NCBI GenBank assembly: GCA_017309115.1
Contig: JAFLEF010000038.1
Coordinates: forward strand, 1-64,000
From: Verrucomicrobiota bacterium
GTDB taxonomy: Bacteria > Verrucomicrobiota > Verrucomicrobiia > Limisphaerales > UBA9464
Direction: 5' to 3'
Length of the DNA stretch: 64,000 nucleotides
Shown here: one piece after another, positions 16,730 to 26,504 of the stretch
Layout: every line of letters begins with the position of its first letter
Position numbering within the stretch: position 1 is the first letter of the stretch
Position numbers and translations under genes: made by a program
The notes under the pieces: model-generated
What the model was told of the DNA's origin: nothing
Database searches by the model: none
The model's input: only the letters and a program-made list of their open reading frames with translations

Positions 16730-18439
16730 ATGTCAGTGATTTCCCCATGGATTCGGGCAGCGGTAACCAGTCTGGCGCTCATGCTCGGACTGGGGTTCAC
16801 CCTTGGAGCGGAGTGGCGTGACCGGTTCGCGGACCGCGAGACGGTGGGCTGGAGCAGCGGTGAACTGAGCGGAAACAATGCCGATGCGACCGTTGAGCCG
16901 GACGAGCCCCGCCATGGCGGCAAGCGGGGCGGTCATTCCTTGTGGTTGTCCTGGATCGCTCCGATGAACGGGTTGGCGACCATCGAACTCGAGGGCGCGG
17001 GATACGACACACTGCTGGGCGTCTACCAACTGGAACCAGGGGACGATCCCGAGCTACGCCGACTGGAGGAAGTTGCGGACAACGATGACGATCGGAATCA
17101 GGTTTCAAGCCGACTCCAGTTCGGTGTGCGCGCCGGGGAGCGGTATGAAATTGCGGTCGATGGTTACGCCGGAGCCACCGGATCCTTGAAGCTCCGCTAC
17201 AATGTCGAACCGGCGGACGCCCTGATTCCTCGGATTCGGTTCATCTCCACGGACCGGGCGGCCACGGTGGGTGAAACGGTCACACTCGCTCTCGATGTCG
17301 GGCCGGGCGATGAGCCGGACCTCCACTGGTATTTCAACGATGAGGAGTTGGACGACGAGGAAGACCAGACCCTGGTGATTCCCAACTTTCAGCCAGAGAA
17401 CGTGGGGCAGTATCGGGTTCGCATCGAAATCGATGACGTCCGGTTCTACACCGAGGCGGTCGAGCTCCAAATTTCGAGCGAAGGCGTCATTACCGCCCTG
17501 GCCCGCAACAAGCCAGAGGATGCCGTGGAGTCCGGACTTCTCGGAGGCCCGGCGGCCGCGAATCGATTGGGCCGGGTGCGTCCCGCTGAGGTTACCCGGG
17601 GCTACAACGGCACGCAGATTTTTCACACCGTGTATGCCGGTCGGGACGTCAACGAACCGAATCACTGCGGTATCGCTGGTGGGGCTTCGTACTGGTTTTC
17701 CTATTCACCTCCGGAAGCGGGTGAGCTTGACGTTGATACGGAAGGCAGCGCGTTCGATACGGTTTTGGCGGCGTATACCTTTGATCCGCCTCTGCTCGGC
17801 TATCAGAACCTGGTTGGGATTACCTGCGACAACGACAGCGGGAGCGACGGCAAGACCAGTCGGTTGCGTTTTCCCTGCGTTCCCGGACGGACGTATCTGG
17901 TCGTGGTCGATGGTGTGAATGGGGCCCGTGGTTTGACCCGGCTCAACTATCGTCTGACGACCAATGCGGTCGTGCTTCCGCCGCAGGTGATTCAGGCGCC
18001 TCAACCAACCAATGCTCCGGTGGGCAGCCGAGTTGAACTTCGCGTGCTGGCTGAAGGCACCCCGCCCTTGGCGTACCGCTGGCTCAAGGATGGCACCGAC
18101 CATGGGGCGACCAATGACGTGCTGACCCTTGAGGCGGTGGAACTGACCGACGCCGGTTCATACTCCGTGGAAGTCAGCAACCCCGCTGGCAGTGTTACCA
18201 ATGTCGCGTCCGTCGCGGTGTGGGGACCGCCCAGCGTGGTGTTGGATCCCGCCGGTGCAGGAGCCCGATTGGAATTTGCCGGTGCCGGCAACCTGAGGGT
18301 GGTGGTGGAATCAAGTCCGGAACTTCTGTCCGCCACTTGGCTCACCAATCGCTTCTCCCCGGTACCGGACCAGGGTCGGGTGTCCCTGCCCCTGAACGTG
18401 GAGTCCGCCCAGCAGTTTTATCGTCTCCGTTTTGAGTAA
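16730..18439 (+). CDS. Secreted Ig-like / pre-peptidase-C-type repeat protein
   Basis: A 569-residue exported protein. From ATG 16730 it has a signal peptide (IRAAVTSLALMLGLGFTLGA). An earlier in-frame ATG at 16607 would bury the signal, so it was rejected. Two beta-sandwich modules resemble bacterial pre-peptidase C-terminal domains: one around GYDTLLGVYQ, one around FDTVLAAYTF with NDSGSDGKTSRLRF and YLVVVDGV. Ig-like domains lie at about 185-255 (LHWYFNDEELDDEEDQTL) and 440-520 (YRWLKDGTDHGATNDVL, DAGSYSVEVSNPAG). It probably acts as a surface adhesin or structural protein. The response-regulator gene follows after 24 bases. Confidence 0.75.
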   Translation: MSVISPWIRAAVTSLALMLGLGFTLGAEWRDRFADRETVGWSSGELSGNNADATVEPDEPRHGGKRGGHSLWLSWIAPMNGLATIELEGAGYDTLLGVYQLEPGDDPELRRLEEVADNDDDRNQVSSRLQFGVRAGERYEIAVDGYAGATGSLKLRYNVEPADALIPRIRFISTDRAATVGETVTLALDVGPGDEPDLHWYFNDEELDDEEDQTLVIPNFQPENVGQYRVRIEIDDVRFYTEAVELQISSEGVITALARNKPEDAVESGLLGGPAAANRLGRVRPAEVTRGYNGTQIFHTVYAGRDVNEPNHCGIAGGASYWFSYSPPEAGELDVDTEGSAFDTVLAAYTFDPPLLGYQNLVGITCDNDSGSDGKTSRLRFPCVPGRTYLVVVDGVNGARGLTRLNYRLTTNAVVLPPQVIQAPQPTNAPVGSRVELRVLAEGTPPLAYRWLKDGTDHGATNDVLTLEAVELTDAGSYSVEVSNPAGSVTNVASVAVWGPPSVVLDPAGAGARLEFAGAGNLRVVVESSPELLSATWLTNRFSPVPDQGRVSLPLNVESAQQFYRLRFE

Positions 18440-18463
18440 GCCGTTTCGGTCTTAAGCCGCACC

Positions 18464-19921
18464 ATGAATCCCTCCACCCGCTTCTCCTGCCTGCTCCTTG
18501 ACGACGACACCGGGTTCTCCGGGATGCTCGCGCGTTTGGTCGCCGAGGAAGGTGGCGATCCGGTCACGTGTTCCTCGGTTCATGACGCGCGACAGGCGCT
18601 CACCAAGCGGACCTTTGATCTGGCCGTGCTGGACAACCGCCTCGGCGACGGAACGGGATTCGAATTCTATCCGCACCTGCGTCGGCGTTGTCCCGAAGCG
18701 GTGGTGTTGATGATCACCGGCGCGCCGGAGTTGGCGCAGGCGGTGGAGCTGACCCGGAACGGATTGTTCGACTATCTCACCAAGCCGCTGGCCGCCTCCG
18801 ATTTCATCGCCTGCCTGCGCCGGGCGAAGTTGCGTCTGAGCCGGCCGGAAACAGCTTCGGCCACGGATTTGGTCGGTAGTTCCCCGGCGATGCAGGAGAT
18901 TCTCAACACCCTGCGGCAGGCCGCGAAGTATCCGGAAGCACCGGTGCTCATGTTGGGGGAGACCGGCACGGGTAAGGACCTCGCAGCGCGGTTGCTGCAT
19001 CAGATGACCTATGGCGCCCGCGCCTCGACCGCACCGTACATCGCCCTCAACTGCTCGGCCGTGCCGGGAGAAATGTTCGAAGCGGAACTCTTCGGCAGCG
19101 AGAAGGGCGCCTACACCGGGGCGGATCGGCGGCGCACGGGTCTGATTGAGGCCGCGGATGGCGGCACGTTGTTCCTGGACGAAGTGGGCGAGATTCCGCT
19201 GCCCCAGCAAGCCAAGCTGCTGCGCTTTCTGGAGAATCGGGAATACCGCCCGTTGGGATCAACGGTCAGCCGCACGTTTGCCGGACGAATCATGGCGGCG
19301 ACCAACCGAACACTGGCCGAAGAAGTTCGCGCGGGACGTCTGCGCGAGGATCTGATGTTTCGACTCGATGTCCTAAGCGTCCGCCTGCCACCCCTGCGCG
19401 AACGGTTGAGTGACCTCAACGGACTGGCCGAAACGTTGCTGGGTCAGCTCGCGCAGAAGTACGGACGCCGCAAACCGATCCTGCGCAGCTCGGACTTGCA
19501 GGCGCTGCAACACCATCACTTCCCGGGCAACGTGCGGGAACTGCGCAATCTGCTCGAACGTTCCCTGCTGCGGACTCCGGCCGAGTCGGACTGGCTCAAC
19601 ATGGATCTGGGCTGGCTCACACCGACGCCAGCTTCGGTTTCCCTGCCGACGACATTGCCCTCCCCACCCTTTCCTTCCCCGGTCGCTGCGCCCATTCCGG
19701 CGGCGATCCCTCCGGCCCAACCAGGCAGCTCGTTCCTCCCACCCCCCGGACGCGAGTTGTCTCCTCTCGAGGCACCGGAGTACCAGTTGATCGCCCAGGC
19801 CCTTCGCGAAGAGGGCGGCGGAATTCGGCGCGCGGCCGCGCGGCTAGGGCTGACCCACCAGGCCCTGCTGCGGCGGTTGCAAAAATGGCCCGAGCTGCGC
19901 CAGGCGGCCGGGGAAGGTTGA
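18464..19921 (+). CDS. Sigma-54-dependent response regulator (NtrC family)
   Basis: A 485-residue activator. The receiver is at residues 1-120, with acidic LDDD near 12, phospho-acceptor in LAVLDNRL, MITGA, and the KP switch in LTKPL. The AAA+ domain at about 135-365 has Walker A GETGTGKD, the sigma-54-binding loop GAYTGA in EKGAYTGADRRR, and Walker B GTLFLDEVGE. A Pro-rich linker leads to a Fis-type helix-turn-helix at the C-terminus (GGIRRAAARLGLTHQALLRRL). It is 4 bases from the FecR-barrel gene and near a CHASE2 hybrid kinase, its likely partner. Target promoters would be of the -24/-12 type. Confidence 0.93.
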   Translation: MNPSTRFSCLLLDDDTGFSGMLARLVAEEGGDPVTCSSVHDARQALTKRTFDLAVLDNRLGDGTGFEFYPHLRRRCPEAVVLMITGAPELAQAVELTRNGLFDYLTKPLAASDFIACLRRAKLRLSRPETASATDLVGSSPAMQEILNTLRQAAKYPEAPVLMLGETGTGKDLAARLLHQMTYGARASTAPYIALNCSAVPGEMFEAELFGSEKGAYTGADRRRTGLIEAADGGTLFLDEVGEIPLPQQAKLLRFLENREYRPLGSTVSRTFAGRIMAATNRTLAEEVRAGRLREDLMFRLDVLSVRLPPLRERLSDLNGLAETLLGQLAQKYGRRKPILRSSDLQALQHHHFPGNVRELRNLLERSLLRTPAESDWLNMDLGWLTPTPASVSLPTTLPSPPFPSPVAAPIPAAIPPAQPGSSFLPPPGRELSPLEAPEYQLIAQALREEGGGIRRAAARLGLTHQALLRRLQKWPELRQAAGEG

Positions 19922-19925
19922 TTCC

Positions 19926-22900
19926 ATGAACTCGACGCGTCCTGGCCGCTGGTGCCCGCCACTGCTTCGGTGGGCGGGACTTCTGCTGGTGGGCACTGGG
20001 GCCATGGTCTCCGGATTCGCTCAAACCACGGCGCCCACGGTCACCGCCACGGCCGTCCGCGCCGAGTTCACCGCGGAACTGATCGAACGCGGCGGTCAGG
20101 TGCAGGTGAGTCTCACCGCCGGCACTTGGACCAACGCTCCGTCCGGAGTTCTGTTGCGTCCGGGACATTCCCTGCGCACCGGACCTGACAGCCGCGCTAC
20201 CCTCCGTTTGTCGGACTTGAGCTTGGTCCGCCTGCGCGAGAATACGGTCATCGAGATTCGCGAACCCACCCGAGCCGCTGGTCAACGCAATCTGTTCCTC
20301 CGTTCCGGGGCGCTGTTCTTCCTCAATCGGCAGGGCCCTTCCGAAGTGGAGTTTGAAACGCCGCTGGCCAATGGAGCTATTCGCGGCACAGAGTTTCTTC
20401 TACAGGTCGGGTCACAACAGGAAACGTTGCTGGCCCTGTTTGATGGGGCGGTGGATTTACAAACGCCGACGGAATCGCTGCAGCTCGTCCCGGGTCAGCA
20501 GGTGGAATTGCAAACCGGCCAACCGGCCCGGATCTCCCCGGCGCTGCCGGCGCGCCTGCTGATTCAGTGGGTGTTCTACTATCCGGCGGTTCTGAATCCC
20601 GCCGACCTAACCTGGGCTGACGGCGAGCAGCTCCGTTTCGGGGCCTCCCTGAGGGCCTATCGAGCGGGTAATCTGCGGGAAGCGTTGGTGCAGTTGCCGG
20701 AGCCGCTGCCCGCCGATTCCGCGGGTGCGATCGTATATCGCGCTGGATTGAAACTCGCCGTGGGCAGTGTGGAAGCTGCTCGGGAATTGCTAGCTCCGTT
20801 GCCGTCGGAGACACCGGGACGTCGGGCGCTCCAGGAACTGATTGCCACCGTGACGCAGGCTCCGGAATCGAGTGATGGGCCGTCTCCAAGGAAGGCCAGC
20901 GACTGGCTCGCCGAGACGTATCGACTGCAAAGTCTGTTCCAGCTGCGTTCCGCCCGGGACGCGGCGCACAAGGCCACTGAACTCGCGCCGGATCTGGGGT
21001 TCGCGTGGGTTCGTCTGGCGGAACTGGAATTCTCTTTGGGCCGACGCGACGCCGCTCGGGAAGCCTTGAAGCGGGCACGGGAGGTTTCCCCCGAACTCGC
21101 CACGGCCTTCAGTTTGGAAGGGTACATCGCCTTAGCACGGGACCGTTCCCGGGAAGCTGGGTCGTGGTTTGATGAAGCTCTGCAGCGGGACGGTTCCCTC
21201 GCTCCAGCCTGGCTGGGCCGGGGTCTGGCTCGGGCGGGTCAGCGAGACTTCGCGGGAGCCCAGCGGGACACACAAGTAGCAGCGGTGTTGGAACCGCAAC
21301 GCGGCGTGTTCCGCAGTTATCTGGGCAAGGCGTTTGCGCAGACTGGTGAGGATCGACTGGCCGACAAGGATTTCCGGCTCGCGAAGGAACTGGATCCCGC
21401 CGATCCCACGGCTTGGTTCTATGCCGCGCTCCACGATCAGCAGCTGAACCGCAACAACAGCGCGGTTCGCAATCTCGAGCGTTCGGTCGAACTGAATGAC
21501 AATCGGGCGGTGTTCCGCTCGCGCTGGCTCCTGGATCAGGATCTCGCGATACGCAATGCCGATCTCGCCGTGATCTATGGCGCAGCGGGCTTGCTGGAGG
21601 CCGGAGAGCAAGCAGCCGTCCTCTCCGTGGGCGATGACTACGCCAACTATTCCGCGCACCTCTTTCTGTCGCGCAGTCTCGCGGCACAGTCGGATCCAAA
21701 CCGCTACGATCTGCGGTTCGAGACTCCGCGCGAGAGCGAACTGCTGGTGGCGAATCTGCTCGCACCCCCGGGCGGCGGGAATCTCTCGCGTTGGGTGTCC
21801 CAACAGGTCCACCTGGCGTATTTCGTTCCCCGGCGCTTTGGCTTCAGCACCTACACCGAATACGAAAGTGGCGGCAACTTCGAACAGAACGCCTCCTTCT
21901 ATGGTCGGGAGGAGGGTCTCAGCTACGCCCTCGACGTCCAGTACCTCAACTTCGCCGGACAGCAGCCCAACGGAACACTGGAGCAACTCGGCATCAGTGT
22001 GCAGATGCAGCAACGATTGACCGATGATGATTCGCTCTACGTCTCGCTGTCCGGCCTCGACGACGAGCGCGGCGATGTCGCGGCGTACTACAACCCCGAG
22101 GACGCCAATCGCCGGCTCAAGGTCACCGAACGGCAGGAGCCCAACATTTTTACCGGTTACCATCATCAATGGTCGGAACAAAGCCACACGTTGGCCCTGG
22201 TGGGTTATCTCCGGAACAAACTCGATCTCACGGACGCGCGTCCTGGGATGTACTTCCTACGAGAAAGCGGCGGCCAGATTGTCTCAATCACCTCCGAACC
22301 TTTCGTGGAGGTGGATCTGGAGAGCACCTTCAATCTGGTTTCCGGAGAGGTGCAGCAAATCTGGTCCACCGGCCCGCATCAGGTGGTAGGCGGGGTGCGC
22401 GTGCAAGGGGGGCAGGTCGAAAGTGCCACTCAGTTGGACCGAACGCTGACAGGTCGATTGGCGGATGACTCCGTCTCGGTGTCGTTCGGTCGCGTTTCGG
22501 GTTACGGCTATTATCAGTGGGATCCGGTGGACTGGTTTCGGTTCAACGCCGGACTGAGCTACGATTATCTCCAGTATCCCGAGAACGCGGATCTGCCGCC
22601 GCTGAGCGAGGCTGACCAATCCGAGTCGCAATGGTCGCCCAAGGTGGCGCTGACCTTCTTTCCCTGGCAGGGCGGCCAGCTGCGGGGAGCTTACGCACGG
22701 TCGCTGGGTGGGTTGTACTTTGACGACAGCGTGCGGTTGGAACCCACCCAGCTGGCGGGATTCACTCAGGCGTTCCGGAGCCTGATTCCCGAGTCGGTGG
22801 TGGGTTTGGTGCCGGGGACTTCGTTTGATACCGCCGGTGTCGGTTACAATCAGGTATTGAAGTCGGGAACCTACTTTGGCGTGGAAGCCGTCCGGCTGAC

Positions 22901-23447
22901 TTCAGAAGGCGACCGGCAGGTCGGCGCGCTGACGAACGGGCAACCACTGCCGATTCCCGACACGTTGATCACGCTGGATCAAACTCTCGACTTCGAGGAG
23001 CGAACAGTCGCCCTTTACGCAAATCAGTTGCTCGGCCAGAGCTGGACCATTGGGGCGCGCGGCAGTGTGAGCGAGGCGCGGTTGGAGACGGCGTATCCGG
23101 GCTTGCCGGTGGGCACGCCCGGGTTGGATCAGCTGAACACGGACCAGAGCGCGGTGCTGTCGATGGTGGAGTTGTCGCTGCTGTATCAGCATCCGAGCGG
23201 CTGGTTCGCGCAGTGGTTTAGCAATTACTATCACCAGTCCAACGACGGCTACGAACCCGCGTTGCCGGGTGATTCCTTCTGGCAGCAAAACGTGTTCATC
23301 GGTTACCGCTGGCCACGTCAGCGCGCGGAGATCCGGGCCGGAATTTTGAATCTGACAGACCAGGACTACCGGTTGAATCCGCTCAACCTGCTCAACGAAC
23401 CCCGGCGCGAACGCACCTTTGTCATTAGCCTCCAGCTCAATCTCTGA
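19926..23447 (+). CDS. FecR-domain / TPR / outer-membrane beta-barrel fusion protein
   Basis: A 1173-residue exported protein. After a signal peptide (WAGLLLVGTGAMVSGFAQ) comes a FecR-like domain at residues 60-190 (LLRPGHSLRTGPDSRATLRL, ANGAIRGTEFLLQVG, LFDGAVDL). Tetratricopeptide-type helices occupy about 230-600 (LGFAWVRLAELEFSLGR, PAWLGRGLARAGQRDF). From about 640 to the end it is amphipathic beta sequence with periplasmic-turn-like segments, ending RTFVISLQLNL, as in an outer-membrane barrel. In classical FecR the domain sits in the inner membrane and talks to a sigma factor; here it is joined to a barrel and encoded between a response regulator and a CHASE2 kinase. Ligand unknown. Confidence 0.8.
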   Translation: MNSTRPGRWCPPLLRWAGLLLVGTGAMVSGFAQTTAPTVTATAVRAEFTAELIERGGQVQVSLTAGTWTNAPSGVLLRPGHSLRTGPDSRATLRLSDLSLVRLRENTVIEIREPTRAAGQRNLFLRSGALFFLNRQGPSEVEFETPLANGAIRGTEFLLQVGSQQETLLALFDGAVDLQTPTESLQLVPGQQVELQTGQPARISPALPARLLIQWVFYYPAVLNPADLTWADGEQLRFGASLRAYRAGNLREALVQLPEPLPADSAGAIVYRAGLKLAVGSVEAARELLAPLPSETPGRRALQELIATVTQAPESSDGPSPRKASDWLAETYRLQSLFQLRSARDAAHKATELAPDLGFAWVRLAELEFSLGRRDAAREALKRAREVSPELATAFSLEGYIALARDRSREAGSWFDEALQRDGSLAPAWLGRGLARAGQRDFAGAQRDTQVAAVLEPQRGVFRSYLGKAFAQTGEDRLADKDFRLAKELDPADPTAWFYAALHDQQLNRNNSAVRNLERSVELNDNRAVFRSRWLLDQDLAIRNADLAVIYGAAGLLEAGEQAAVLSVGDDYANYSAHLFLSRSLAAQSDPNRYDLRFETPRESELLVANLLAPPGGGNLSRWVSQQVHLAYFVPRRFGFSTYTEYESGGNFEQNASFYGREEGLSYALDVQYLNFAGQQPNGTLEQLGISVQMQQRLTDDDSLYVSLSGLDDERGDVAAYYNPEDANRRLKVTERQEPNIFTGYHHQWSEQSHTLALVGYLRNKLDLTDARPGMYFLRESGGQIVSITSEPFVEVDLESTFNLVSGEVQQIWSTGPHQVVGGVRVQGGQVESATQLDRTLTGRLADDSVSVSFGRVSGYGYYQWDPVDWFRFNAGLSYDYLQYPENADLPPLSEADQSESQWSPKVALTFFPWQGGQLRGAYARSLGGLYFDDSVRLEPTQLAGFTQAFRSLIPESVVGLVPGTSFDTAGVGYNQVLKSGTYFGVEAVRLTSEGDRQVGALTNGQPLPIPDTLITLDQTLDFEERTVALYANQLLGQSWTIGARGSVSEARLETAYPGLPVGTPGLDQLNTDQSAVLSMVELSLLYQHPSGWFAQWFSNYYHQSNDGYEPALPGDSFWQQNVFIGYRWPRQRAEIRAGILNLTDQDYRLNPLNLLNEPRRERTFVISLQLNL

Positions 23448-23527
23448 ACTCCGGAAGTCGCCTGCCGGACGGGTCCTGCAGATCCTTGGGGCTCGCACCG
23501 GGAATTTGGATTCCCCATTCTTTGCAC

Positions 23528-26224
23528 GTGCCCGCCAGCTCTGAACGTTCCTCGTCGTCCTGGCTGGCGATCGTCTTCACCGCACTGGTGCTGACGGCGG
23601 TGGGCGGATATTTCCTCGCTCCGGGTTCGGCGGAGACTTCGTGGCTCGCGCGGACGAGTTATGATGCCTCGTACCGACTGTCTCCTGGATTGGGTGCACC
23701 GACCAATCTGCCCGTGGTCATGGTGTATCTGGACCGGGATTCCTATCTGCGCGAGGGCCGGGATCCGCAGGAACTGTGGGATCGGAACCTTCATGCGGCG
23801 CTGATTCGCCGGCTCACCACGGCGGGGGCGCGGGCGATAGTCTTTGACGTGGTCTTTGCGGATGCCGGTGAGGATGTCCGAGCCAATCGTGAATTGGCGG
23901 CGGCGATTCAGGCCAGCGGACGGGTGATTTTGGCGGCTGAGTTGAACGACTGGCGTCGGCAAACTCAGGAAACGGTTCACATCACTGCCTTGTCACCCAT
24001 TCTCCCGTACGAGCCGTTTCGTGCGGTGGCCGCCGGTTGGGGCCTGGCTTCGCTGCGGGTCGATGACGACTATACGGTGCGGCGTTTCTTTCCGGGTTAC
24101 CTGGCGCGACAACAACCCAGTCTGACGTGGGCAACCGCCGAGTTTCTAAAACTGCCGATCACTCACGAGGCCGAGGCGGGAGCCCGCTGGCTGCACTATC
24201 TGGGACCGCCTCTGACGCTCCCCAACGTTAACTACAGTGCAGCTCTGCGACCGGAGGAAGTGCCGGATTCATTTTTCCGGGATCGCGTGGTGGTGATTGG
24301 GGCGCGTCCGATGGTCAGCGGATTCCCGGATCGGCGGGATGAGTATCGCAGTCCGTGGCCGTCGCCGGGGCGGGGCACGGTATTCATGCCGGCGGCGGAA
24401 GTTCAGGGAACCCAGCTGCTCAATTTGGTTCGGCACGACTTTCTGAAACGTCCTGGTGGATGGACTGAGTTGGGCGGCGTTTTCGTGTTGTCACTGGCCT
24501 TTCCGACCCTGCTCTTTCGTTTCCGCCCGCTGCCGGCGGCTGGGGCTGCGTTGTTGCTGGAGGTGGGATTGGTAGCCGGGGTGACCGTAGCGTGGCGATG
24601 GGGCTGGTGGATTCCGTGGTTGATCCCGGCGGTCGTCCAAATACCGGGAGCGTTGGCGGGGGCTGTGTTGTTCCGGTCGGTCGAATGGTACCGGCAGCGG
24701 CGCCGGCTGGAATCCGCTCGCCGGGAAGCCGAGGCGAAGATTCGGGAACAAGCGGCGCTGCTCGACAAAGCTCAGGACGCCATTCTAGTACGCGACCTTC
24801 AGGGTCGGGTCAGCTATGTGAACGCAGCGGCAGAACGGTTGTTCGGCTGGCCCGCTGCGGACTGGCGGGACGGTGTTGCGGCGACCGCTGTGTTTGCACC
24901 CAGCCTGTCGGCACTTACGGAGGCGGAGACTCGCTCGGCCCGCGATGGGGAATGGTCCGGCGAATTGGAGTTGGCCACTCGGGACGGCGATCGTCGGATG
25001 GTTCAAAGTCGGTGGACGCTCATTCGCGATTCTCAGGGACAACCCAGCGCCCGACTGCTGATCAACACCGACATCACGGAGAAGAAGCGGTTGGAGGCGC
25101 AGTTCCTCCGCTCCCAGCGCATGGAAACCATCGGTACCCTGGCCGGCGGCATGGCGCATGATCTGAACAACGCGCTGGCGCCGGTGCTGATGGGCATTCA
25201 GCTGATTCGCCGGGAGTCCACCGATCTCGAGACGCAGCGTTTGCTGGCGGTGATGGAAGCCAATACCTACCGGGGCGCCGACATGGTCCGTCAGGTCCTG
25301 CTGTTCTCCCGCGGCACCACGGATGAACGCCAGCAGGTGGATCTCGCGGCGCTGCTGCGGGAGGTGGAACGACTCATTCGACACAGCTTTCCGCCGGCGG
25401 TCAGCATCAGTTTGTTGATGCCGCGTGATCTCTGGCCCATCTGGGGCAACCCCACGCAATTGCATCAGGTCCTGCTGAACCTCTGTGTGAACGCCCGGGA
25501 CGCGTTGCCCCGGGGTGGCGAACTCAGTCTGTCAGCGGACAACGTTCATCTCGAAGCCGCCGAGGCCGCCACCCTGGCGGCCGGTCGCCCGGGTGATTTT
25601 GTAATGTTGTTGGTGGCGGACACTGGCGAAGGAATCTCACCCGAACATTTGCCGCGTCTTTTCGAACCTTTCTTCACCACCAAGCCGACCGGAAAGGGCA
25701 CCGGGCTGGGCCTGGCCACGGTCGCGCGTATTGTGACGGCGCATGGGGGCTTCTGGAATGTGCGCAGCGAAGTGGGGGTAGGCACCACCTTCGAGATCTA
25801 CTTGCCGCGGTCGGTGGCCCAGCCGACTCCGGCTCCGGGGCCGGTGGAGATCGACGCTCCGCGAGGTGCGGGCGAAGGGGTGCTCATTCTGGAGGACGAT
25901 CGCGCTGTGGCGGAGTTGTTGACGCAGTCGCTTCAAGACCACGGTTATCGTCCACTGACGGCCACCAATCGAGTGGAGGCTCTGGCCTTGGTGGAAGCGC
26001 AGGGCAGCTCCATTCGGGCGCTCATTGTCGATGCGTCTCTGGCGGACGCGGCGCATCCGGAGACCCCTTCGTTGCGCGATGCTTTACCGGGGGTCGTGGT
26101 CCTGCTCATGGTGCAGTCGGAAATTGCCGGAGGTTCGTCGGTTTCCGGCGAGTCGGTTTTGGTGAAGCCTTTCGGGCTGCCGGATCTGTTCAAGAGGCTC
26201 GGGCGCGGGCTCGGCAGAAGCTGA
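23528..26224 (+). CDS. CHASE2-domain hybrid histidine kinase
   Basis: An inner-membrane sensor of 898 residues from the GTG at 23528; a TTG at 23486 would add 14 residues, and neither has a clear ribosome site. An N-terminal membrane helix (AIVFTALVLTAVGGYFL) precedes a periplasmic CHASE2 domain (residues about 35-310), followed by three more helices. A PAS domain (AILVRDLQGRVSYVNAAAE), HisKA with phospho-acceptor His in GGMAHDLNNALAP, and HATPase (NLCVNARDAL, DTGEGISP, GKGTGLGLA) follow. The C-terminal receiver has LEDD, LIVDASL and VKPFG. CHASE2 and FecR proteins are known to co-occur, supporting a signalling unit with the two upstream genes. Confidence 0.9.
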   Translation: MPASSERSSSSWLAIVFTALVLTAVGGYFLAPGSAETSWLARTSYDASYRLSPGLGAPTNLPVVMVYLDRDSYLREGRDPQELWDRNLHAALIRRLTTAGARAIVFDVVFADAGEDVRANRELAAAIQASGRVILAAELNDWRRQTQETVHITALSPILPYEPFRAVAAGWGLASLRVDDDYTVRRFFPGYLARQQPSLTWATAEFLKLPITHEAEAGARWLHYLGPPLTLPNVNYSAALRPEEVPDSFFRDRVVVIGARPMVSGFPDRRDEYRSPWPSPGRGTVFMPAAEVQGTQLLNLVRHDFLKRPGGWTELGGVFVLSLAFPTLLFRFRPLPAAGAALLLEVGLVAGVTVAWRWGWWIPWLIPAVVQIPGALAGAVLFRSVEWYRQRRRLESARREAEAKIREQAALLDKAQDAILVRDLQGRVSYVNAAAERLFGWPAADWRDGVAATAVFAPSLSALTEAETRSARDGEWSGELELATRDGDRRMVQSRWTLIRDSQGQPSARLLINTDITEKKRLEAQFLRSQRMETIGTLAGGMAHDLNNALAPVLMGIQLIRRESTDLETQRLLAVMEANTYRGADMVRQVLLFSRGTTDERQQVDLAALLREVERLIRHSFPPAVSISLLMPRDLWPIWGNPTQLHQVLLNLCVNARDALPRGGELSLSADNVHLEAAEAATLAAGRPGDFVMLLVADTGEGISPEHLPRLFEPFFTTKPTGKGTGLGLATVARIVTAHGGFWNVRSEVGVGTTFEIYLPRSVAQPTPAPGPVEIDAPRGAGEGVLILEDDRAVAELLTQSLQDHGYRPLTATNRVEALALVEAQGSSIRALIVDASLADAAHPETPSLRDALPGVVVLLMVQSEIAGGSSVSGESVLVKPFGLPDLFKRLGRGLGRS

Positions 26225-26504
26225 GAGTTGAGAGGTCGGAAGGATGGTTGGGCGACGCACTGTGGAGCCATCCGGGTGTGTGAGAGTGACGTGGTGATTC
26301 GTCGGAACGGGAACGTTCGGATGGCTTCTCCGTCCCCGGACCAGGGATTGCGGGACTCGACTCAGGGACGGACCACGCACTGGTCCGGGCCTCACATGGA
26401 CGACGCAAAATCCCCATTAAAACAGCCCTGCGAAGCCCTGGCATGCCGGCTGCGATTCACCGGTGCCGGCGAACCTGCTGGTAACATTTGTCCCAATATA
26501 TATT

